Assembly: GCF_004664715.2 (NCBI RefSeq)
Contig: NC_051079.1
Span: forward strand, 57,447,660 to 57,511,659
Length of the DNA stretch: 64,000 nt
Reading direction: 5' to 3'
DNA from: Peromyscus leucopus
Lineage: Eukaryota; Chordata; Mammalia; Rodentia; Cricetidae
Position 1 is the stretch's first letter. Each line of letters starts with the position of its first letter. The position numbers and the translations under genes were made by a program. This document shows, piece after piece, positions 46,665 to 58,630 of this stretch. The notes under the pieces were generated by a model, which saw nothing but the letters and a program-made list of their open reading frames with translations, made no database searches and was not told where the DNA came from.

Positions 46665-47890
46665 TTGCTAGATATTTAAAATTTTTATTTTTTACATTAT
46701 AATGTAATTACATTTCACTGTTCCCTTTCCTCCCTTCAAATCCTCCCACATACCCTTCCTTGCTCTCTTTCGAATTCATGACCTCTTTTCATTAAATGTT
46801 ATTAGATGATCATATGCATACACTTATCTATTTCTAAATATAACCTGCTTGGCTATAAAATGTTACTTCTATGTATGTGTTTTCAGGGTTGACCATTTGG
46901 CATTGGGTAACCTATTGATGTGCTCTTCCCTGGGGAAGACTTTTTTTTTTTTTTTTTTTTTTAGCTTTCAGTATTTCTTAGTTGCCTGTAGTTATTTGTG
47001 TGTGGTTGAGGTTTTGTTGGATTTTTCCTATCAACTTTGACATGTCTGTTAGTGTCAACAGTTAGTGTCTTGTTCAGCTCATGTTTCCATCAGTCATGCT
47101 GTTGAGACGTTATGAGTATAGCTTCTGACACCCTTGGGAGACAGAGTCTCACAGCAAACTCCCTGATCCTCTGGCTCTTACAATCTTCCACAGTGTTCTC
47201 TGAGCCTTAGGTATAGGAATGTTTTGTTGATGTGTCCATTGGGACTGGACTCTACAACTCTGCATCTTGATTGGCTGTGGTTTTCTGTAGTGGTCTCCAT
47301 CTATTGCCAAGAGACATTTCCTTGATGAGGGGTAAAGGCTACACTTATTTTAGGCAAGGGACACATGTTTAGATTAGGAATGTTAGGAAGTATGCTAATT
47401 TAGTAAAGTAGTGATTTCAGGTTCTCCTCCAATATCCATGACCTCACTAGCCCTGAGTAGTTAGCTAGATCTCCAGGACCAGGCATGGTTTCCCTCTTGT
47501 TATGTGGGGTCTCAAGTCCAGTTAGAAAGCTGTTGGTTACTGCCAAGGAATACATGTCACTATGGCATCCATAGGGTTATCAGGACATGCTGGTTTGTCA
47601 TTGATGTGGTTCATTCCCATCATAGCTGGGTGGACTGCTGGTTGTCTTCCTCCTTTGGAAGCTTTCATGGCACATTCTGTTCTCAAGGAGGAGAAATTTT
47701 TATTAGTTCCAGCCCAGGAGCCTCTGGGCCTTGTTTCTGAATTAGACAATAATAGGGACTTACCTTCCACTTCTGGTAGGCAATGGCAATAGGCTGTATG
47801 TTTAGGAAGTCTTTTAGCCAGCCCCGACTAACAACTCAAAAAGGGTTTCTCCTGTCTGCTATTAGAGTTTTTGTTAGATGATCTTTGGCT
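46665..47890 (-). repeat. rodent L1 3'UTR (Lx-like)
   Basis: About 1.2 kb of minus-strand L1 3'UTR. Landmarks in order: 'caaatcctcccacataccct', 'gggttgaccatttggcattg', 'gtgctcttccctggggaaga', 'ttagttgcctgtagttattt', 'agctcatgtttccatcagtc', 'gatcctctggctcttacaat', 'ttccttgatgaggggtaaag', 'cttcctcctttggaagcttt', 'taggcaatggcaataggctg'. A T22 run at 46942-46963 interrupts it. No coding region remains. Confidence 0.85.
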
Positions 47891-48264
47891 TTTGGAGGGA
47901 GCATTGTGAACCCAGATAAGTTCATTAAAACTATATGTGTATTTATACAAGGAATTCTGTGTATTATAGGGTTTTTATTTAGATAAATGGTTAGTCATAT
48001 GACTTCTTATGATTTTTTTGGATATCCTTAGGGTTATTTTATTCTCCTCCTCCTCTCCTTCCTTCCTTCCTTCTTCTGTATTTATCTCCTTCCTCCTATG
48101 CTTGCTTATCTTTGGAGATTCCTTGGTAAATAAACTGCCCATGCTGCATGCCTTCTTCCTGGAACTGTTGATCAAGATGCCCTTCCCAACACTGGCCAAA
48201 TGATGAACAGTTAACAGATAGAGACCAATAAAATGCCCTCTCTCAGAATCTGAATTTGAGGTAG
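47891..48264. other. no confident call
   Basis: May extend the L1 leftover to about 48030, but similarity fades. Contains a CTCCTC pyrimidine patch at 48041-48076. Confidence 0.35.
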
Positions 48265-48593
48265 TGTTATGACGTGAACATGAGGTGTCTTCCATAGGTT
48301 CCTGTGCAGATGATACTATGTTAGGAGGTTGTGAAACTTTAGGAGGAGGGGCCTAACAGGAGGAAGTGGGTTGCAGGGAGGATGACCTTGGGGGATAAAG
48401 TTTGGTCCAACTTCCAGATGTGCAATCTAGTTTCTGGCCCACTGACATTGGAAGAGTCCAGAGACACTGGACTGATCATGGTTTCTCTACCACAATGTGC
48501 TGAATCTTCTCAAACTGGGTGCAAAAATTAATCTTTTCTCCTTTGAGTATTTTCTGTCTAGGACTCTGTCCCCCTGAGAGGAAAACTAATGCA
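48265..48593 (+). repeat. ERVL-MaLR-type LTR
   Basis: 'tgttatgacgtgaacatgag', 'aggaagtgggttgcagggag', 'ttctctaccacaatgtgctg' and the terminus 'gaggaaaactaatgca' follow the MaLR LTR plan. Flanked by GGTAG (48260-48264) and GGTGG (48594-48598), 4/5 identical, fitting a 5-bp ERVL-type duplication. Confidence 0.65.
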
Positions 48594-48598
48594 GGTGG

Positions 48599-49211
48599 AT
48601 AAACTGAGGATGGGGAGAGTCTCTCCCTGATGTCAATGCCTTGGAAAGACTCCTGGCGACTCCTGCTCATTGAGCCCTAATGCAGTGGAAACCTCTTCTG
48701 TGTCTTTCTGAGACCAGGATGTTCAGCAATTCTGAGACATTGTTTCAATTAATTAATTCAGTTAATTCTGCTCAAGGGACAAGTTTTGTTGCCTGCTCTC
48801 CAAGAGCACAAAATGATTCTCTAGTTTACAAAGAACCACCCTGGTGTGAGGATACCAGACATTTCTAATGTATTAATGAATAACTCCCTATGACTATGAC
48901 GTTTAGTTGCATATTCCTTAATATCATGTTTAAAGCCTGCTAAATATAATGATAATAGACTTGAACTTTGTACCTAACTGTTTTCCTACTACCTCCTGGT
49001 CTTCAGTCAATAAATTAGCTGACATCGCCCATCTGTGGCTGATCATAGTAATGGTCAGAAATGATGATGCCTTCTGGAATGCACCCTGTTTTCACCCTCT
49101 GACCCTCACTATGGGCTCGGCCATCAATTTGCTTTGGCTTATAAGATGTTGGATATGAAGTAAGTAGATGATTGGGAAGGAGAGCAGATTGCAGTTAGAC
49201 GTAATATGTCC
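48599..49211. other. no gene or recognisable repeat
   Basis: Single-copy-looking DNA. Confidence 0.4.
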
Positions 49212-49440
49212 AGGGACTAGAGAGATGCTTCAGGGGTCAAGAGTGTATACTGCCAGTGCAGAGGACCCAAGTTTGGTTCCCAGCACCCATGTATGGTGGC
49301 CCACCACTGCCTGTAACTCCCGCTCCAGGGAATAGGCAACTGCCTTCTAAAATCTACAGGTACCTGAACTCACATATGCATTATACACCACTCCCCCCCC
49401 CACATATACATAACTTAAAAGAAAATAAATGTAAAACAAA
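49212..49440 (+). repeat. B3/B2 SINE
   Basis: 'gggactagagagatgcttca', 'gtttggttcccagcacccat', 'ctgcctgtaactcccgctcc' and an A-rich tail. A C-run at 49393-49401 lies in the CA-rich end region. Confidence 0.9.
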
Positions 49441-49574
49441 AAAGAAAGAATATACTCAAAAGAATTGTAACATTACATTGTGACTATAGCTGATAATAAT
49501 CTGGGTGGTCACTTTTCAGCTTCTCTTAGCAATTTCTTTGCAGTCCTTCCCTATTTCCTGCTTTCCCAGACTTT

Positions 49575-50020
49575 GCCCTTGAGAGAGGCTGGGGAGCCAG
49601 ACCATGGCCATGAAAGGTTTCTAATAGCACCTGACAGAGACCAGGCCTTAGTTTTGGTTACTGGAGCTGGCTGGAGCTGAGCAAGCAGTTCTTAGGAAGA
49701 CCACAACTCAGGGGCAACTATCAGCAGGCACCCCATAGCCTTCTGCTAGCTAAAGATAACTTTCCCTACCCTGCCACTGAAAAGTAAACTTTTTGTTTAA
49801 ACCCATCAGTCAGTCCCTAGACTAATCGCTCCTCCCAGGAATTCCCCTAACCCTGCTTAAAAGGAGCCCTTGAGCTTCTCTGAGGATCGCCATTTGCCAC
49901 CTTGTCAGATGGTTAGACCCCAACATGTTGGATATTTTTAACAAATGCTCTTGTTGGTTGCATATATGACTGGTGGTCTTTTATGGAACTTCTTGAGGAC
50001 CCTAACACCCTCCAATCTCA
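49575..50020 (+). repeat. LTR-like block (ERV1-type?)
   Basis: Order suggests an LTR: 'aggaattcccctaaccctgc', TTAAAAGG box at 49857, 'gagcttctctgaggatcgcc', 'aaatgctcttgttggttgca', and 'tcttgaggaccctaacaccc', the U3-R-U5 style of rodent gammaretroviral LTRs. No convincing target duplication, so boundaries are approximate and the class is an inference. Confidence 0.45.
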
Positions 50021-50204
50021 AAGTTTTAGTTTACTATTGTACTCACACAATTCTAGGCACCAAGGTCTGTCCTGGCTACAATATACTGTTGTCAGGTTTG
50101 CAAATGTAATATATTTTTTAAAAGATGATCTCAAACACCCCCTTTCTGTGAAGCCTACTGTTGATAGGATTTTTAACTGTAAATGAACATCCAAGATTCT
50201 CTCC

Positions 50205-50442
50205 ACGGTGGTTGTTGTTGTTGTTGCTTGCTTTGAGAAAGGATGTCACGTATCCTATGTTGGCCTCAAACTCATAATGTAGCCAAGGAGGACTTTGAAC
50301 TCTTGGTCCTTCTCCTGACATGGTGAGTGCTAGGATTATGAGCATGTGCTAAGATGCCTGTTTTATGCAGAGATGGGGATCAAACCAGGGCTTCATACAT
50401 GCCAGGCAAACGTTCTACCAACTGGGCTACAACTTTGCTAAA
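50205..50442 (-). repeat. B4 SINE (B1-ID fusion)
   Basis: Minus strand. (GTT)n tail, B1-like half with 'gagaaaggatgtcacgtatc' and 'gttggcctcaaactcataat', then ID-like half whose reverse complement reads 'ttggtagaacgtttgcctgg' and 'atgaagccctggtttgatcc'. Confidence 0.85.
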
Positions 50443-52387
50443 ATTTCATCTGATAACTCTTTTGTTTCCCTGTGCACAACTTATTTAATCAAAATACACA
50501 GCTACACATGTAATTTATGCATTCCAGTCATATTTCAATTGGATATTTGCAAAGTTATGGACATAAGCAACTTTAGTCTTCTTATCTGGAGCACAGTAAG
50601 TACAATGATAAATGTCACAATAGAGACCACGCAGGTCATCTGATAACTCTTAAACAGAGTATAGTTGCAGCCAATCATCTTGCTTAGGGCTCCTTTGTTC
50701 CAGTGGGGTAGAAACCACAGCTTCCTAGCCAGGGAGCAGGTTTTCAGGTGCTGTCTGTACCTAATGTTTGGCAGCAGCGAGAGACAGCAACTGGTGATAC
50801 CTGTGTCACAGTCCTCATGCAAGGATTCGGAATCAGGATCTCTGGCCCTGTAGGCATTAAGAGTTCTTGTGCGGGTCTAGGTCCTCATCAGTGGTCAGTG
50901 TTGACATTCCGGAGCCCGATCCGATCTCAGGCTCTTAAGATTGGACAGTTCTCTGGAACTCTTCTGAGGACGGCTTCCCGTTCTCTGGCTCTTTACCGCC
51001 TTCCATGACTCTTTAGTCTTGGCTTTCAATGCGTGCTCCCCGAACCATTTCTGATGTTCTTCTTAGCTTAGCTGCCTGTGAACTGTTCTGCCCTCAGCCA
51101 GCTCTCTGCCTGACTCCTGTGACTTAGCCTCCTCTGTTCGAACGGCTTGGGACACCTGCCTCTGCTGAGGACCCTTGGTGCATGCTGCCCATGCCGGGGA
51201 TGGTCCGCTGCTGCCTGTCTGACACTCCACCGCCACCATTCTTTCTGACTCTGTTGCCCCTGTGTAACCAGCTAACCCTGCACTACTGAAAGTGAGCAAG
51301 AAAAGGCCACTAGGCAGAAGTCTTGGGGGCCGGGGGCTGTTGCTTCAAAATCAAGGGAAGCAGCATGGGTGAGTATCTCCCAGCTAAGGCCCTGAGTGAT
51401 GTGAGCAGCCCCATTAAATGACCCAACGGGAGGCACAGGGTACATTTGAACCAATCACAGCCACTTCTTTGGACGAATGACAGCCTTGCCTCTTAGCACT
51501 GGTTATAACAGTCCCTCTGCTAGATCACCAGAGGAAGTACTTCTCTGGCATGGGATAAAATGGTAGAGGGTTCATCTAGAGTCATTTCAGGCTCACAGCA
51601 GGGAAAAAATATCTGGCATTAACTATTTCACACATTCCTAGCTGAGGCTGCACCTTCACCTTCAGGAGCTGAAGTGAACAGCCCAGTCCTCACGTAATTG
51701 TCTAGGGTAGCTGGTGCTGCCATAAAGGCAGCTGGCTGGCTGATAGATAGTTGGTCTTTTTGCACAAAGCAGTCAGGGCAGGAAGGCTGAGTCCAGTAGA
51801 TGATAACTGGGGAGTCAAATTGTCCCACCTCAACATCTCTGCTTCTTTATGGGGAAGAGAAGAGCAGGGGTGCTTATGATGTAAACTTACAGAGCATAAT
51901 TAACACTAAAAGTGATGTTAACAGATTTTAATAGTGGTTAACGCCGCCCTGGGAGAGCTGGGTCCCCTTATTTGACTCACAGAGAGTGGCTGTCAAACCT
52001 CTTATCTGTCGGAGTCCACTGGGGGGATGCAAGGATACAGCTGCTGAGCCTCGACCTTCAGGGATTCTGAGGAGTGGATCCCAGCCCAGCACGCATTTGC
52101 AGTCCGACCACTTCTCCAGTTCCCACTGTTGACCCAGGAACTCTGTCTAGAACAACTGCTTAGTTGCCGGATTTTCCCCCTGCAGGTTAAGTGACTAGAA
52201 GATAATTTTCAATAAATGCCACCACTGTCTTCATCAGTAAAAGTGAATAAGGGGCTTCTCTGTGGAGATGAGGATGATCTCAGGATCAGCAAGAAATAAA
52301 ATAGGTTTCTCTCTGTATAGGGCCAGCTTCTGGTTCCCACAGGGCCTCTGTTTAGGATCTCTCTAGGGGCACTCTGGAGCTTGATTT
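50443..52387. other. no gene; relatively CpG-rich block
   Basis: No repeat recognised. Section 50840-51320 has more CpG (CCGGAGCCCGATCCGATC type) than its neighbours but falls short of a clear CpG island and has no open frame with protein-like content. Confidence 0.4.
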
Positions 52388-52388
52388 A

Positions 52389-52420
<32 letters not shown>
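52388..52420. repeat. (TG)n microsatellite
   Basis: About 15 uninterrupted TG units. Confidence 0.96.
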
Positions 52421-52421
<1 letters not shown>

Positions 52422-52504
52422 AAGATGCTGACTATAAAACGCAGCTATCTCAGAAACAAAACGCGACTCACATGCACACTTCTCTAAATTTTAGAAGTTC
52501 CCTT

Positions 52505-52690
52505 AAAGCAAGTCAAGAAAATGAAATAATTTTAATTATTTTACTTTTGCCAATATATCTAAGTCATCGATTTCACTTGTACTTATATTACTACGTAAAA
52601 TATTAGTGAGGCCACTTATATTCTTTTATGTTTTGAAATTCTATATTTCAATTATAGCTAATATAATTAGCCACATGTAGCTAATAACTG
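52505..52690 (+). repeat. ancient mammalian interspersed repeat (DNA transposon?)
   Basis: 'gaaataattttaattatttt', 'gccaatatatctaagtcatc', 'atattctttta' and the end 'agccacatgtagctaata' parallel an old mammal-wide repeat that I recall from human DNA, ending in a 'tagccacatgtggctag' motif. Probably a DNA-transposon fossil; I do not trust myself to name it. Confidence 0.45.
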
Positions 52691-53570
52691 TCTCAATGAA
52701 AAGGATGCTTGAAGCCAAAGTTTGGTCCTGACTACAGACTGGTCAGTAAAGACTTCCTGCCCCTCTTTGGTGGCAGACTTGGGCTAGTCCCCAGGCTAGC
52801 TGTACTCCGTGAGTTTTCCTTTTCCCCAGCTCATAGCTTTACCCCCACCTCCTCGGTCATTTCTCCACAGGAAAACATGGAAAGGAAACCTCCCCACCCC
52901 AAACAGCAAAGCCCTTAAAGAGACCCTCAGCTCCATCCAATACAAGGAACTTGGCAAAGTGGATATTTCTTGAAACTTTGCTCAAGGCAGGTTTTTTGAA
53001 ACATATAAGCATTTTATTATGTGTCTGCCACACATTTACCACCATTTTGAAATTTCTTAGGTCTAAAAGTATCCTGTTACTCTGTTATCTCACATTTGAT
53101 AATAAAACATTCTTCCTGACTATGTTGCTCTGTAAGATAGGAAAAGAAAAGGTGAGTGCTCTTTAAATTAGCTCCATTTTGATTTTCTCAGGGTACAGTT
53201 AGGCATAGGCCCCCAAAAGCAGTGAGAGCTGGGGTTGGTTTTTTTTTTTTTTTTTTTTAACGGAGAAGCTAGAAGGCCTGTGTGGGATGTTAAAGCCCTG
53301 AGCCGCTGTGATCGGGAATGATGTCCTGAGACATGGGTTAAATTTAACTTACATCATTAACCAGACAAATTTTAGGCTAAGATTTTAGGTGTAAACAATC
53401 TGACAAGGTGATTGGCAGCCTCTCATTACAGAGGCATAGTGATTAATTAACACAGAGCCTAATTAATTTTGTGAGGCAAGGAACAGTATTTCTTTGCAGT
53501 GAAAATCAATATTTAAATAGTTGAAGTCCCTGCTCATCCTTAATTTCACTAAGATATTTAACTTACTTTT
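52691..53570. other. no gene; possible conserved block
   Basis: Single-copy-looking DNA with a T18 run at 53240-53258. Region 53340-53520 has several TAATTA sites ('gattaattaacac', 'cctaattaattttg') and no repeat sequence. Confidence 0.4.
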
Positions 53571-53720
53571 TTTTCTCAGTTTTTTGAGATAGGGTTTTTC
53601 TGTGTAGCCCTGGCTTTCCTAGAACTTGATCTGTAGACCAGGCTGGCCTTGAACTCAGAGACCTGCCTCCTTCTACCTCTGAGTGCTGGGACTAAAGGCT
53701 TGAGCCACTGTGCCCAGTGT
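53571..53720 (-). repeat. B1 SINE
   Basis: 'ttttttgagatagggttttt', 'ctgtgtagccctggctttcc', 'agaccaggctggccttgaac' and 'gagccactgtgcccagtg'. Flanks 'acttac' and 'acttag' may be the decayed target duplication. Confidence 0.92.
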
Positions 53721-55795
53721 GACTTAGCGTTCTTAGTAAATGTTATTCGTTTCCACCTATCAAGGAAATTGGAGATTTACCATATTATGACTCAAGTTAT
53801 TTTGGGCTCTGTCAGGTGTTAAGTGAAAACATTCATTTATTCTTATTTCAATTTTTAGAAAGATATTTATATCATTGCCTGGGTCGTCAGGATGTTAAAT
53901 AATATCCTTAAAGCTGAAAGTGTATCTAAAAACCATAAAGATACCTACTTCTCTGCTTTTGGCAGGGGATGCATCACCGCTGTATCCAGGGTACATTCCT
54001 CACTGTTAGTCTGTAGAAATTAGAGTGACTTGTAAGGACTGACCAAAGGTGACATTTTTTGGCATTTGACACAGTAATTTTTACTGTGCAAAAACAAACA
54101 AACCAACAACACCCAACCCCAAGAATACAAGGTTTTCCTTAACTTGACAAAAAGAAAATTACTTTGGGGAACCAAACAGAGTTCAGAGTTGAAAATAGTC
54201 GGGGAGTTTCCCTTTGACTGGGAACAGGAGACAAGACCTGCCCAGGTGCTTAAGATGAAGAGAGAGAAATGAGGCAGCCATATGGAACATGTAAGCCCTC
54301 ATCTCCATGAAGCAGATGGAGATGTCTTGCTAGCCAGGAAAAGATCTGTGAGTGTGGTACAGCACAGAGACCTGGGGGAGAAGTGGGTCTCATGAGCACA
54401 TGCATCTTCATGACCAAAGTCAGTGAAGGCAAAGGCGCATCTTAGTTTTCCCTCTTTAATTTTCTGCTGAGAAGCAAATCTTAAAGGAGCCTAGAAGGGC
54501 AAGGTCAAAGATGGAAATAAATAGTACCATGCTGAATGGGCCAGACCCAGACTTGAGAAGGATGTCACTTCAGAAACTGGTTGCACATTTTCCTTCACTT
54601 ACAACTCACTATAGTCTAATTTTCCCTCAGACAAAACTGTGCTTTATTTAAGCTTTAAAGTGTTTTTCTCTGTAGCAATGTAATAGTTACTTAGCTTTTA
54701 AGCAAGTATGTCTTTTGTCTTGGGTCTTTACAGCTGTAGAGCAGAAGGCAGGATCAGGTACTAGTGAGTCTAAAGCCAGAGTGAATCAGAGCTGCTCACC
54801 AGGGAAGAAGGTGAGTGTGAAGGAGCATTTCAGGGTCAGCGGAGGACAGGAGAGCCCTCGTGTCTGCTTCTGTTACCAGAGCCAGCCACAATGCTACACC
54901 AGGCTCCTGTGACAGTTCGGTATCATGTCATCTGCTCACAAAGAGGACAGTAGTTTGCTAGTAAAGGTAAGTGTGACTTTTGGTCACCATCTGTTCTAAA
55001 GAACAGGATGCAAACAGAAGTTCTTTCCCAATTTTAAACAGATTCACCTGTTTGAGCTTTCTTACATACTTTTCTTCTTTTTTTTAGTTTTAATGACTTA
55101 TTTCAGAGAGGGTCATCAAAAGAGCACACAAACACAAACCATAAATAGGAACCCACAATTCACTCTAATGGATTGGCTTATTGAGCTTCTGATCAAACCC
55201 TTACGTATTCATTGCATCCCAAAATTGAAAAAGAAAAATGACATTTCGAAGCTTCTAAAGTTTAGTTTGAAGCTGTCTTTTTAAATTTTTTTTGCCATTT
55301 ACTCTTCAGTTTTTTTCTGCCAATATTCCACTCCTAGATTATTTCATCCATTTCATATTTTCCATACACCAAGTAATTCGTAAATATCCAGTTTTGAAAT
55401 CCAGACTCATATTTAACCCCTAATGGCTATATCCCTACAATTGGACATCTATTTGGTATTTTACATAAAAAATGATTTTTAAAAAAATCAATTTTCCCCT
55501 ATAAACTGCTCTTTTTCAGTCATTTTCATCTTACAAATTCATTAATTCCTGGGTATATGTCATATACCCCATTATGGCTTAGAAAACTTTAGTGAACACA
55601 GAGAGGGAGCAGGAAGCAAGACAAGTAGGGACACTGGTTTAGGGTGGCATTTTCTTAAAATTAGAGCAATAAATATTGGTGATTTATCTCAGGGTTGGGC
55701 TGGGTGTTTTTCATGTTACAGCCTATAGTATTGTTGCTCGAATCTTAAATTGGTCTTTTTAATAAAAAAAAAAAAAAATGGGAGCCAGATATTGG
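53721..55795. other. no gene or recognisable repeat
   Basis: Single-copy-looking DNA, AT-rich at 55020-55560, with an A15 run at 55764-55778. Confidence 0.42.
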
Positions 55796-57065
55796 GGTAA
55801 ATGCTGAAAGGATAGGTATGGAGAGAGATGACAACCTTGTCTTGTTCCTGATTTTACTGGAAATGCTTTGAGTTCCTCTCCATTTTGGTTGATGTTAGCT
55901 GTAGGCATATGTATGTCCCTTGTGTCCCTAATCTCTCCAGGACCCTTATCATGAAATGGTGTTTATTTATGTATTTATCATCTAATGAGATGATCATGTG
56001 GTTTTTGTCTTTCATTCTGTTTGTATGGTGGGTTACCTTTGTTGATTTAAATATGTTGAACCATCCCTGCATCTCTGGGATGAAACTTACTTGATCATGG
56101 TGGATGATCTTGATGTTTCCTTGGATTCGATTTCCAATTATTTTATTGATAATTGTTCCAGCTACGTCAACAAAAGGAATTGGTCTGTAAATTTCTTTCT
56201 TTGTTGGGTCTTTATGTGGTTTAGGTACAGGGTAATTGTGGCCTCCTAAGAAGAATTGGGCAATGTTCCTTTTCTATTTTGTGTAGTAATTTGAGGAGTA
56301 TTGGTGTTGATACTTCTTTGAAAGTCTGGTAGTATTCTGGGCCAAATCCATCTTACTCTGGGCTTTTTGTTATTGTTAATAGATTTTTAATTATTGCTTC
56401 TATTTTGCTAGAGATTATAGAGTTGTTTAAACTGCTTATCTGATCTTGATTTAATTTTGGCAGGTGGTATATATTAAGAAATGTATCCATTTCTCTAAGA
56501 TTTTCCAATTTGATAGGGTACAGTTTTTAAATTATGTCCTTATGAAGCTCTAAGTTTCCTTGGGGCCTGTTACATCCCCTCTTTCACCTGTAATTTTATT
56601 AAATTGAATATTATCTCTCCATTTTAAAATTAATTTCACTAATGATTTATCATTCTTATTGATAGTCTCCAAGAATGAACTCATTGCATTCATTCTTTGT
56701 AGTTTTTGTTTGTTTCTGTTTTACTGATTTCAGTCCTGAGTTTGAGAATTTCTTGCCATATACTTCTTGTGGTCATTATTTCTTCTTTTTTCCCTAGAAC
56801 TTTCAAGTGTGCTATTAAGTTAAAAATATGGGTCTGTCCAACTTTTATTTTAATGTAGGCACTTTATGTCACCTTGCCTCCTTCTTAGAACCTTCATTGT
56901 GTCCCACAGGTTTGGGTATGTTGTGGTTTCATTTTCAGTCCATTCTAAAATGTTTTCAATTTTCTTAATTTCGACCTTGACTCATTTTTCATTTCTTAGT
57001 GAGTTCTTCAGTTTCCATGAGTTTGTAAGCTTTCTGTTGTTTCTGATTTCTGGCTTTAATCCATG
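55796..57065 (-). repeat. L1 ORF2 (reverse transcriptase) pseudogene fragment
   Basis: Minus-strand L1 coding remnant. The blocks 'acaaccttgtcttgttcctg', 'atctaatgagatgatcatgt', 'atgttgaaccatccctgcat', 'ttgatcatggtggatgatct', 'tctttctttgttgggtcttt', 'gggctttttgttattgttaa' and 'ctttctgttgtttctgattt' follow the reverse complement of the ORF2 reverse-transcriptase region in order. Frames are interrupted by many stops; the longest remaining frame is about 70 codons. A 5'- and 3'-truncated dead copy. Confidence 0.92.
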
Positions 57066-57690
57066 GTAAGCTTCCTGGCCTCTGGTGGAGATACATTGTA
57101 CTGGATGTCATTGTGTTTTTACACTGGGATCTAGGTATCTGGATTTAAGATGGTTGTAATTCTAGGTGTTGATATCTGGTCTTGTCTTTGTTGGGTGGGT
57201 GTTCTATTGCTAGCTTTCCGTTGTCCTCTCTGGATCTTAGGAGTGTGTGGTGGTTGTGGGTTGCCTGGGAGCGAGTGCTTTTGAGTTCCTGCTACACGTG
57301 GTGTTTCTTGCTACTGGGGACTGACATGAAGGAATGGGGATAGTCTAGGGGTGTTGGGGGGAGTGCTGTGAGGGTCCACAGGAAGAAGGAAAGCTGTGCC
57401 TGTCCTCAAGGAGTGGAGGTAGAGAAGGAGAACTGGCCCTTTCAAGTGGTCTGTTGCAGGGCCAGGGATAAGACTGGAAAATTGGCAGTGGAGATAAGGA
57501 AGGAAAGTGAAGATATACTACCTGATTTCCAGGCCAGCATGGCCAGCGGGTTCCCAGGTAGAGAGTGCCTCCAGGTGTTGGTGGGTGACACAAAGAGATG
57601 ATGTGAGGGAGGAAAGTTACTTCCTGGGAGGATCTGTAGAGTCCCCAGGGAATGGGGACAGAGAGGGAGGATGGACCCTGCAGGTCTAGA
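57066..57690 (-). repeat. G-rich segment, probably L1-derived
   Basis: Follows the ORF2 fragment after a break at about 57066. 'actgggatctaggtatctgg', 'gttgatatctggtcttgtct', 'ccacaggaagaaggaaagct' and 'gggaatggggacagagaggg' have the texture of an internal rodent L1 region, but orientation and exact origin are inferred. Confidence 0.5.
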
Positions 57691-58275
57691 GTAAATAATC
57701 ATTTTAATAAATACTTCCCTCACATTTTTGAAATGGTCAAATATTTTCTTCTTTAGTTTATTCACACAGACTATTATATGGTTGATTTTTAGTAACTATG
57801 TCAATCTTGCTGCCCTGGAGTAACTCTAACTTGATTGGGAAGTAGTTTTCCTTCTCTATGGACCCAGTTTCATAATATCATGTTACGGAATATGAAAGCC
57901 ATTGGCCTGGCATTTCGCTTCTTTTAGTATTCTGGTTGCATTCTCTATAGCCTGATCATGAGTGCCAGGCCAGCTCCTAGCAACAGAACACAGCTGATAA
58001 AATCCATTTTTAGTCTCTGCTTTGGCTGACTGTGAAGTGTTAGACCTCAGGGCACTAATTCAGACACAGCTCTCTTTGGTGTCCCTGACCAGGAGGTTGT
58101 TCCAAGATGTAGTTGGTAGAGAGTCACTGTGCCTGGCACATTTTGTCACAGGATGAGCAATTCAAATTTCTGGTAGGGAAATGACTGCAAAATCATAATC
58201 ACAGACCAGGAAATTGCCAAGAACAAAAATGGCCATTCGTTCTTCTATTAGACTCTGAAACAGAGGTCTGCATTA
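57691..58275. other. no gene; possible further L1
   Basis: The part to about 57910 (with 'atggttgatttttagtaact' and 'gccctggagtaactctaact') may be more degraded L1. The rest is unrecognised. Confidence 0.35.
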
Positions 58276-58280
58276 ACATC

Positions 58281-58625
58281 TGTGGGAGTTTGAATAAGAA
58301 TGACTGGCTCCCTAGGCTTGAATATTTGAATGCCTAGTAGAATTAGGAGGTGTGACCTTGGAGGAACTGGGTCTCTTGGAGTGGGGTTTGAGATGTCAAA
58401 AGCCAACTCCAGGCTCAGTGTCTTTCTGCCTGCTGCCTGCAGATCAGGAGGTAGGGCTCTCTGATATTTCTCCAGCACCATGTCTGCCTGCTGCAGCCAT
58501 TCTCCCCACCATGATGATAAGGGACTAGGCCTCTGAAACTCTAAGCAAGCCTCCAATTAAATGTCTTCCTTTATAAGTTCCCTTGGTTGTGTTGTCTTCA
58601 CAGCAATAGAATACTAACTAAGATA
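58281..58625 (+). mobile_element. ERVL-MaLR LTR with 5-bp target duplication
   Basis: LTR of 345 bp starting TGTGGGAGTT and ending CTAAGATA. Middle: 'ggaggtgtgaccttggagga', 'gcaccatgtctgcctgctgc', 'ccaattaaatgtcttccttt', then the family terminus 'tcttcacagcaatagaatac'. A perfect direct repeat ACATC flanks it (58276-58280, 58626-58630), matching the ERVL integration length. This supports the MaLR reading of the related copies here. Confidence 0.87.
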
Positions 58626-58630
58626 ACATC

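Noticed and set aside
55796..57065. Possibly active L1 reverse transcriptase
   Set aside because: The region is only part of ORF2, with many stops and deletions; the rest of the element needed for movement is missing.
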